From Thermodesulfovibrio sp. (GTDB lineage Bacteria > Nitrospirota > Thermodesulfovibrionia > Thermodesulfovibrionales > JdFR-85): DNA of 18,346 nucleotides. The stretch is from assembly GCA_027016675.1 (NCBI GenBank), contig JALUSH010000006.1:1-18346 (forward strand). The letters run 5' to 3'. Shown here piece by piece: positions 6,035-12,298 of this stretch. Numbering within the stretch: the stretch's first letter is position 1; every line of letters begins with the position of its first letter. Under the pieces are notes generated by a model. The model did not search any database. It saw nothing but the letters and a program-made list of their open reading frames with translations, and had not been told where the DNA came from. A program made the position numbers and the translations under genes.

Positions 6035-7299
6035 TATTCATACCTCAGAGGCTCTACAGGATTTAATCGCGAAGCCTGATAGGCCGGGTATATTGTGGAT
6101 ACCAGGCTGATGACTATTGCAGAGCCTGCAACAGTTATAACATCAAATATGTTAATCTTGGCTGGCAGGTGGTTCAGATAATAGACATCTGCAGGAAGTT
6201 TTATTATTTCGTAATTGCTAATAAGATAACAGACCAGCACTCCACCAAACACTCCGATGATTGTACCGATCACTCCTATGATAAGTCCCTGTAGAACAAA
6301 AATGGTCATAATGCCACGGTTTGTGGCCCCCATGGCCTTAAGAATAGCTATCTCTCTTTCCTTTTCAATAACGTTCATTATAAGGGTACTGATAATATTG
6401 AATGAAGCCACGAGTATTATTAATATAAGTATAATAAACATGGCAAACTTTTCAAGCTTAAGTGCTGAAAAGAGATTCCTATTCATCTGCATCCAGTCTC
6501 TCCCGTAATAACCTTTACCCAGTATGCGGGGGATCTCTTCTCTGATATTTGGTGCAATGAAGATATCATCAAGCCGGAGTTCTATTCCTGTTACAGCCTG
6601 TCCCATATCAAGAAAAGCCTGTGCCTCGGTAAGAGAAATGAGTGCAAGGCTTGAGTCGTATTCATACATGCCGATTTCAAATATCCCGGCTATCCTGAAT
6701 CTCCTCATTTTGGGTAGCATGCCCATGGGGCCTATTTCCTGAATAGGTGAGATTACATTTACAATATCTCCCATATAGGCATTCAAAATAAAAGAAAGCT
6801 CTTTCCCTATTATTATTGGAGGGATGTCCTCATTTTGTTGAGAGAGGTTTTTTAGTGAACCCCTCTTCATATGCTTTCCAATGGTTGTGGTTGTAAGTTC
6901 ATAATCAGGATCGATACCTCTTAAATAAACACCCTGTGCCCTTCCTGCGAGGGTTATCATAACCTGACCAAGAACAAAGGGAGAAGCCCCCTGGATATGG
7001 GGCTCTTTTATAAGTTTCTTAATGTCCTCTTTATAACTATCAATGAATCCACCCGTGTTTAATACCACCACATGGGCGTTAACTCCAAGAATCTTGTTTC
7101 TCAGGTCTTCATGAAAGCCACTCATCACAGAAAGTACAATAATCAATGCCATAACACCAAGTGTTACCCCGCCTATGGAAATCACTGTATTGAAGGAAAT
7201 TCCCCTACGCTTTTTCCTTGACTTAAGATATCTTAAAGCTATAAACAGAGGATAGGCTTTGTACATGACAGGGGTTTTGTTTTTGTGCCTGTCTGTCAC
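6034..7299 (-). CDS. Lipoprotein-releasing ABC transporter permease, LolC/LolE family
   Basis: A 421-residue inner-membrane permease of the FtsX/MacB type. It starts with the conserved LFIALRYLKSRKKRRGISF box, then a first membrane segment at about 37-61, a large periplasmic domain (about 62-282) and three more segments at about 286-308, 331-361 and 385-405. EKEREIAILKAMGATNRGI (312-330) is the conserved cytoplasmic coupling region that contacts LolD, and the C-terminus RLNPVEPLRYE is typical. It transfers outer-membrane lipoproteins from the inner-membrane leaflet to a chaperone. The GTG at 7299 overlaps the lysS stop as GTGA, the usual form of coupled starts; an ATG at 7266 (MYKAYPLF) fits family starts too but has no ribosome-binding site. 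It is followed by a coiled-coil gene and lolD. LolC cannot be separated from LolE by eye. Confidence 0.9.
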   Translation of the reverse strand: MTDRHKNKTPVMYKAYPLFIALRYLKSRKKRRGISFNTVISIGGVTLGVMALIIVLSVMSGFHEDLRNKILGVNAHVVVLNTGGFIDSYKEDIKKLIKEPHIQGASPFVLGQVMITLAGRAQGVYLRGIDPDYELTTTTIGKHMKRGSLKNLSQQNEDIPPIIIGKELSFILNAYMGDIVNVISPIQEIGPMGMLPKMRRFRIAGIFEIGMYEYDSSLALISLTEAQAFLDMGQAVTGIELRLDDIFIAPNIREEIPRILGKGYYGRDWMQMNRNLFSALKLEKFAMFIILILIILVASFNIISTLIMNVIEKEREIAILKAMGATNRGIMTIFVLQGLIIGVIGTIIGVFGGVLVCYLISNYEIIKLPADVYYLNHLPAKINIFDVITVAGSAIVISLVSTIYPAYQASRLNPVEPLRYE

Positions 7300-8777
7300 T
7301 TTGGCTTTTCAGGCTTGAGTTGAGGGAATAATATTACATCACGTATGGAATGAGAGTTTGTCAGTATCATTACGAGCCTGTCTATTCCAATCCCTTCGCC
7401 TGCTGCTGGTGGCATTCCGTATTCAAGTGCCCTTATGAAATCTTCATCCATCCTGTGGGCCTCTTCATCGCCACGCTCTCTATCCTCCACCTGCTTGAGA
7501 AATCGGGCCTTCTGGTCTTCTGGATCATTCAGTTCTGTGAAGGCATTGGCGATTTCTCTTGAGGCTATAAAGAGTTCGAATCGTTCTACAAGTTCTGGAT
7601 TGTCTTTTTTTCTTTTGGCAAGCGGAGAGAGCTCTACAGGATAATCAATCACAAAGGTAGGCTGAATGAGATAGGGCTCTACCTTTTCTTTAAAGATCTC
7701 ATCAAGCACCTTTGCATGGGAATGGATATCCCTGAGGTCTATCCCTTCAGATCGAGCATAGTCTCTTGCTCTTTCGTGACTTTTTATAACCTCCTCAGGC
7801 ACACCTTTCTGCTTCAGTGCATCATACATGGTTATCCTCTGCCATGGTGGTGTGAAGTCAAGTGTATGTTCACCATAGGGGATCTGAAGCGTTCCGTGTA
7901 TATGATAAAGAAGTTCTGTAAGCATCTTCTCTGTGAAGTCCATTAGGAATGTATAGTCCTTATACGCCACGTAGAACTCCAGCATGGTGAACTCAGGATT
8001 GTGCTTTGTGGAGATGCCTTCGTTACGGAAGTTTTTGTTGATTTCAAATACCCTTTCAAAACCACCCACAAGCAGCCTCTTGAGATAGAGTTCAGGTGCA
8101 ATCCTGAGATAGAGATCTATTCCCAGGGCATTGTGGTGGGTCTTGAAGGGCTTTGCTGCAGCACCACCTGGTATCTGGTGCATCATGGGTGTTTCCACCT
8201 CCAGGAAACCTTCCTTTTCAAGATAATCTCTTATGAACTTGATGATGGTAGTGCGTTTTACAAAGGTCTCTCTTACCTCGGGATTTACGATCAGATCTAC
8301 ATAGCGCTGCCTGTATCTCAGTTCTATATCCTTCAGGCCGTGCCATTTCTCAGGCAATGGTCTGAGGGATTTGGTCAGCAGGGTGAAATCCTTGACAAGT
8401 ATGGTTAATTCGTTTGTTTTGGTTCTGAAAAGTGTGCCCTTAATGCCTACAATATCACCAATATCCAGTTTCTTTGTTATCTTGAACTTATCATCAAGTA
8501 CATCTTTCCTGAAATATACCTGTATCTTCCCTGATTCATCCTGTATATGGGAGAATGCAGCCTTGCCAAAGCTCCGCCACGCAATGATTCTGCCTGCTAT
8601 AGAGCACTCAATGGGATCATTTTCAAGCTCAGAAGCGGATTTATCTGTATACTGGGTGAGCAGTTCTTTTGCTTTATGTGTGGTTTCATAGGGATGTCCG
8701 TAGGGATCAATACCAAGGCCCCGCAGTTCCTGAAGCTTTCGTATTCTCTGTTTTATGAGTTCATTAATGTCTTCCAA
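7296..8777 (-). CDS. lysS: Lysyl-tRNA synthetase, class II
   Basis: A 493-residue class II lysyl-tRNA synthetase that charges tRNA-Lys; a tRNA-Lys gene lies at the right end of this window. The N-terminal anticodon-binding OB fold covers about residues 58-136 (CSIAGRIIAWRSFGKAAFSHIQD). The catalytic domain carries motif 1 ending at the proline of VETPMM (about 197), motif 2 FRNEGISTKHNPEFTMLEFY (250-269) and motif 3 GIGIDRLVMILT (462-473). Length is normal. I prefer the TTG at 8777, which gives MEDINELIKQR as in related proteins and has GGAGG five bases upstream; the ATG at 8789 would contain that site and has none of its own. It lies downstream of proA (stop at 8807) with a short gap and shares a GTGA overlap with the LolC/E gene. 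Confidence 0.95.
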   Translation of the reverse strand: MEDINELIKQRIRKLQELRGLGIDPYGHPYETTHKAKELLTQYTDKSASELENDPIECSIAGRIIAWRSFGKAAFSHIQDESGKIQVYFRKDVLDDKFKITKKLDIGDIVGIKGTLFRTKTNELTILVKDFTLLTKSLRPLPEKWHGLKDIELRYRQRYVDLIVNPEVRETFVKRTTIIKFIRDYLEKEGFLEVETPMMHQIPGGAAAKPFKTHHNALGIDLYLRIAPELYLKRLLVGGFERVFEINKNFRNEGISTKHNPEFTMLEFYVAYKDYTFLMDFTEKMLTELLYHIHGTLQIPYGEHTLDFTPPWQRITMYDALKQKGVPEEVIKSHERARDYARSEGIDLRDIHSHAKVLDEIFKEKVEPYLIQPTFVIDYPVELSPLAKRKKDNPELVERFELFIASREIANAFTELNDPEDQKARFLKQVEDRERGDEEAHRMDEDFIRALEYGMPPAAGEGIGIDRLVMILTNSHSIRDVILFPQLKPEKPK

Positions 8778-8806
8778 TACAACCTCCATCTGGTATTGTA
8801 TAGTAT

Positions 8807-10063
8807 TTACTCTCTTACCTGCCCTGTGCCAAGAACAATGAACTTCATGCAGGTAAGCTCTTCAAGTCCCATAGGACCTCTGGCATGTATTTTATCAGTA
8901 GATATACCTATCTCAGCACCAAGACCGAACTGGCCTCCATCGTTCAAGCGGGTAGAGGCATTTATCATGACTGCAGAGGAATCAACCTCTCTTAAGAAAC
9001 GCATGGCCTTGTGATAGTTCTCTGTAACAATGCTATCTGTATGGGCTGAACCATATCTGTTGATGTGTTCAATGGCCTCGTCAAGACTATCCACCACTTT
9101 TATGTTCAGAGTTAAGGATAGATACTCCTCATAGAAATCTTCATCCTTCAGGGTATCTAAGTCAGGTAGAATGGAAAGGGTTTTCTGGCATCCCTTCAGG
9201 GTTACACCTGCATCTTTAAATCTCTCTGCCATGGCAGGCAGGAAGCTTGCCGCAACATCAGAGTGTACAAGCATGGTTTCCATGGCATTGCAGGTGCCAG
9301 GTCGCTGCACCTTGGCATTAAAACATATCTCTTCTGCCATTTTGAGGTCAGCATCGCTGTCTACATATACATGACATACCCCTTTATAGTGCTTCAACAC
9401 AGGTATCCTTGAATTTTCCGTTACAGTCCTGATAAGCCCTTCCCCTCCTCTTGGTATTATAAGATCAACTATGCCTTCAAGCTTTATCATTTCCATGATG
9501 GCATCTCTATCAGTTACATCAATAAAGGAGACGGCACCATCATGGAGCCCTGCTTCTGCCACAGCATCTTTCAGAATTTTTACAATGGCCATATTCGAAT
9601 GGAATGCCTCTGAGCCACCCCTTAGAAGCACAGCATTGCCTGCCTTGAGGCATAGAGCTGTAGCATCAGCAGTGACATTCGGCCTTGACTCATATATAAT
9701 ACCTATTACCCCAATGGGTACCCGCATCCTTCCCACAGTCATCCCATTGGGCCTCTGCCACATCCGTATAATCTCACCAACAGGATCGGGAAGGTTAGCC
9801 ACATCCCTGAGACCCTGTGCCATCTCCTGAATGATCTTGTCTTTCAGTGTCAAACGGTCTATCATGGCTGAGGAGAGCCCTTTTTCTTCAGCAAAGGCAA
9901 GGTCTTTCTTGTTCTCTTTCTTTAGATACTCTGATTCTTTAAGTATCCTTTCAGCCATTAGATGAAGTGCTCTGTTTTTCTGTTCGGTACTGGCCTTTAA
10001 AAGTGCTCGTGCCCCTTCTTTTGCCTCTTTTGCCTTATGAAAAACAATATCTTTTATATCCAT
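8807..10063 (-). CDS. proA: Gamma-glutamyl phosphate reductase
   Basis: A 418-residue enzyme of proline synthesis that reduces L-glutamyl 5-phosphate with NADPH to glutamate 5-semialdehyde. Family markers include RVPIGVIGIIYESRPNVTADA, LKAGNAVLLRGGSEA, IPRGGEGLI and VQRPGTCNAMETMLVH, in which Cys258 is the catalytic nucleophile of this aldehyde-dehydrogenase fold. The C-terminus RGPMGLEELTCMKFIVLG is typical. The second of two close ATGs (10063) is chosen because GGGAGG lies six bases before it; the first ATG at 10069 directly abuts that site. The usual partner proB (glutamate 5-kinase) is not adjacent; the gene instead heads an operon with lysS and the lol genes. Identity is secure. Confidence 0.96.
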   Translation of the reverse strand: MDIKDIVFHKAKEAKEGARALLKASTEQKNRALHLMAERILKESEYLKKENKKDLAFAEEKGLSSAMIDRLTLKDKIIQEMAQGLRDVANLPDPVGEIIRMWQRPNGMTVGRMRVPIGVIGIIYESRPNVTADATALCLKAGNAVLLRGGSEAFHSNMAIVKILKDAVAEAGLHDGAVSFIDVTDRDAIMEMIKLEGIVDLIIPRGGEGLIRTVTENSRIPVLKHYKGVCHVYVDSDADLKMAEEICFNAKVQRPGTCNAMETMLVHSDVAASFLPAMAERFKDAGVTLKGCQKTLSILPDLDTLKDEDFYEEYLSLTLNIKVVDSLDEAIEHINRYGSAHTDSIVTENYHKAMRFLREVDSSAVMINASTRLNDGGQFGLGAEIGISTDKIHARGPMGLEELTCMKFIVLGTGQVRE

Positions 10064-10124
10064 GGTCATCCTCCCGGGATTTATAAAATCAACTCAAGGG
10101 TTTAATTTTTTGCTAAAATATGTT

Positions 10125-10154
10125 ATTATATAATAAATTTTATATTTTTGTCTT
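10125..10154 (-). promoter_or_regulatory. Predicted promoter of the proA-lysS-lol operon
   Basis: On the minus strand AAGACA (10149-10154) and TATAAT (10125-10130) are 18 bases apart, predicting a start near 10118 and a leader of about 55 bases. The -10 lies in the perfect 14-base palindrome TTATTATATAATAA (10123-10136), which also places a TATAAT on the plus strand facing the ASCH-like gene. The whole gap is AT-rich, so chance matches are possible. Confidence 0.4.
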
Positions 10155-10213
10155 CTGCAATAAAGTTTGTTCATTAGAAGGGCATATTATAAACAAAATG
10201 GAGGTAAATGACA

Positions 10214-10831
10214 ATGTTTTTCTTTACAAGAAAATTACATGAAGATATAAAAGCAGGAAAGATTACCCTCACCTTTCAGCCCTGGGACACTCTCAGGGTA
10301 TTGAGAGGAAAGATATACAGGGCAAGGCATGTGGGACTGCTAAGGGTTCTTGATGTGGATTTTAAAAGGCTCTCTGATATTACCGAGGAGGAGATAAGAC
10401 GTAGTGGTTATGACTCCTTTGAAACCTTTAAAGAGGATCTGGAATATTTTGCTGAAAGAAAGCTTGATATTGATAGGGACAGGGCAGTGAGGATAGAGTT
10501 TGAGTATATTGGAGAGGATATCGAGAATTACAAAAAGGCAATGGGTAATGTTAAGGATTCTGAACTATATGACCTCAAGGAGAAGCTTATAATTGCTGAT
10601 CAGAAGAATGCGAAGCCATGGATTATAAAGACCCTGAAACTCCTTAGAGAGCAGGGCTTTATCCCTTCAAAGGACCTTGAAAAAAGGCTGAAGATACCTG
10701 CTGACCAGATAAGAAAGAACATGAAGAAACTGAAGGCAATGAATCTTATCACAAGCAACCAGAGAAAAGGTTATGGTATCACTCCTCTTGGCGTGAAGGT
10801 GCTGAAGACCCTTAGTACAGAAAGGAAGTAG
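10214..10831 (+). CDS. ASCH-like (PUA-fold) protein with C-terminal winged helix
   Basis: A 205-residue soluble protein. Residues 1 to about 100 resemble the ASCH group of PUA-like domains: FTRKLHEDIKAGKITLTFQPW, then RVLRGKIYRARHVGLLRVLDVDF, then DITEEEIRRSGYDSFETFKEDLEYF. The ITEEEARRSGF-type motif is characteristic, and the fold is generally linked to RNA or modified-nucleotide binding. Residues about 135-200 (TLKLLREQGFIPSKDLEKRLKIP...RKNMKKLKAMNLI...GYGITPLGVKVL) look like a winged helix-turn-helix, suggesting nucleic-acid contact at both ends. The start at 10214 is favoured because GGAGG ends nine bases upstream; an ATG at 10208 would leave only three. It is divergent from proA and convergent with phosphofructokinase. 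Function is unknown: a transcriptional or RNA-binding regulator is the best guess. The 10832-10979 gap shows no gene and only weak hairpins. Confidence 0.65.
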   Translation: MFFFTRKLHEDIKAGKITLTFQPWDTLRVLRGKIYRARHVGLLRVLDVDFKRLSDITEEEIRRSGYDSFETFKEDLEYFAERKLDIDRDRAVRIEFEYIGEDIENYKKAMGNVKDSELYDLKEKLIIADQKNAKPWIIKTLKLLREQGFIPSKDLEKRLKIPADQIRKNMKKLKAMNLITSNQRKGYGITPLGVKVLKTLSTERK

Positions 10832-10979
10832 CTGGCTACAACAGCATTGAATAGGTCGCTACAGAAATTCCTTTATTCCCGAAAATGCATAATAATTGCA
10901 TGTTCTTAACTTTTCCCAAATCCAGCGATAAAATTCATAGCAGTTCTTCCTTATAGTTACAGTCGGAACTGGGATTAGG

Positions 10980-12194
10980 TTAAAGGTGCCGTTCCACAGG
11001 TGGATGGATTTCCACAAAGTCTGGTTCATAGGGTACTGGCTCTCTTCCAAAACATATCCCCTGTTGTTCAAATAAGGAGACGATGTTAAGGTCCACTGTA
11101 CGCTGTTTTATGGCATCCTTTGTGGGCATATAATAGATTCTCCTGCCCCTGACCTTCACCACTGTTACCCCGTGGATACCCCGTGCAAGAAGCCTTACTG
11201 CTGCTGCCCCTGCCTCTTTACCAAAGTTCACATCATAAACCGAGCTGTGTCCTGAGCGAACAAGATGGCTTGGCACCACCTCTCTTATCTCAGGCAGTTC
11301 ATATACTCCAGGCACAAAAAGCCCCTTTTTCTTCATGAACTCTTTCATCTCAGGGTCGTCATTCATCCTTTTCTCAAGCTCTCTTCTTACATATCTTCCA
11401 GCACCTGTCAGTTTCTTATGTCCGAAGGCATCCACTCCTGCTGACTCATCATATATATGCTCTCCCCTTGCATCCTTTATGCCCTCTGACACCACTATAG
11501 TATAAGTGCCTGCATTTACATCGCTTCTTTCCACCCTGAACATATACCGCTCCTTCATGTGCCTGTATACCACATCAAAATCAACAGGTATCTCTGGTAT
11601 GAGAATACAGTCTGCTTCAGCACCAATGCCACCGCGCAGAGCTGTATGCCCCACATATCTACCAAAGACCTCCACAATCATAATCCTGTTGTGACTGAGC
11701 CCTGTGGTCTTCAACTCCTCTGTAAACTGGGCTATTCTGTTCAGTGATGAATCACCTCCAACACTGTAAGGCTGCAGGTCAAGGTCCATGGTCTTTGGTA
11801 CATGGACACAACGGATACCTTCCTCAGCAAGCTCCACCATTACAGAACCTGTATCATCACCACCACTTATAATAAGCCCATCTATGGCATACTTGGTAAG
11901 GCCTGCCTTAATCCGGTTGTATTTGTCAGGGTCCTGTATCTTTGATATCTTTACCCTTGAATGGCCTGCCTCAGAACCAGCAAGATTTGCATCTATGAGG
12001 TCAACCCTCTGTGGTGTCAGAAAGGTTGGTCTTTCAAGGTCTATAAGATTATACAGACCGGCATAACCATTGGGAATTACCATTGTCTCAATGCCAAGAC
12101 TGAAGGCTGTCTGTGTAACAGACTTCACCACGGCATTCAGCCCACCACAGTCACCACCACATGTAATTATACCTATCCTTTTTATCTCTTTCAT
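10980..12194 (-). CDS. 6-phosphofructokinase, diphosphate-type signature
   Basis: A 404-residue member of the PfkA superfamily, which phosphorylates fructose 6-phosphate at C1. The phosphoryl-donor site reads ISGGDDTGS (110-117) and the catalytic loop PKTMDLD (133-139), with Asp137 as the expected base. In E. coli PfkA numbering, positions 104 and 124 are both Gly in ATP enzymes; here they are Asp114 and Lys134, the combination associated with diphosphate-dependent enzymes. The first loop is TCGGDCGGLNAVV, with Gly replacing the more usual Pro, and EVFGRYVGHTALRGG (175-189) binds the sugar phosphate. ATG 12194 has AAAGGAGGG upstream. The gene is divergent from glnE. If diphosphate-dependent, it could run in both glycolysis and gluconeogenesis. 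Superfamily is certain; donor is inferred from two residues. Confidence 0.88.
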   Translation of the reverse strand: MKEIKRIGIITCGGDCGGLNAVVKSVTQTAFSLGIETMVIPNGYAGLYNLIDLERPTFLTPQRVDLIDANLAGSEAGHSRVKISKIQDPDKYNRIKAGLTKYAIDGLIISGGDDTGSVMVELAEEGIRCVHVPKTMDLDLQPYSVGGDSSLNRIAQFTEELKTTGLSHNRIMIVEVFGRYVGHTALRGGIGAEADCILIPEIPVDFDVVYRHMKERYMFRVERSDVNAGTYTIVVSEGIKDARGEHIYDESAGVDAFGHKKLTGAGRYVRRELEKRMNDDPEMKEFMKKKGLFVPGVYELPEIREVVPSHLVRSGHSSVYDVNFGKEAGAAAVRLLARGIHGVTVVKVRGRRIYYMPTKDAIKQRTVDLNIVSLFEQQGICFGREPVPYEPDFVEIHPPVERHL

Positions 12195-12224
12195 AGACCC
12201 TCCTTTAAATCCTCATAATTATCC

Positions 12225-12247
12225 ATTATAACAGATATAGATCTGTT
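12225..12247 (-). promoter_or_regulatory. Phosphofructokinase -10 box with abutting operator-like inverted repeat
   Basis: The minus strand has a perfect TATAAT at 12225-12230, predicting a start about 24 bases before the phosphofructokinase ATG. Immediately upstream is a perfect 7-bp inverted repeat AACAGAT-ATAG-ATCTGTT (12230-12247), in the place where a repressor or activator would control this promoter. No good -35 box is present at 16-18 bases, which would fit a promoter needing an activator. Confidence 0.45.
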
Positions 12248-12284
12248 TCTTATATATTGCCAACATTCTGTCCTCAAGGACTGA

Positions 12285-12290
12285 TATAAT
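12285..12290 (+). promoter_or_regulatory. -10 box just upstream of glnE; possible leaderless transcript
   Basis: A perfect TATAAT ends only eight bases before the glnE ATG, which would place the transcription start within about two bases of the start codon. No Shine-Dalgarno sequence is found at the normal distance, and no TTGACA-like box is at 16-18 bases. A small inverted repeat GTCCT-CA-AGGAC lies at 12270-12281. Confidence 0.4.
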
Positions 12291-12298
12291 ATAACAAA

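Noticed and set aside
8001..9014. Plus-strand open frames of 135 and 155 codons opposite lysS and proA
   Set aside because: They lie antisense to two unmistakable conserved enzymes and their translations resemble nothing.
10885..10905. ATGCA/TGCAT hairpin between the convergent ASCH-like and phosphofructokinase genes
   Set aside because: A 5-bp AT-rich stem with no U-run on either strand is not a credible terminator.
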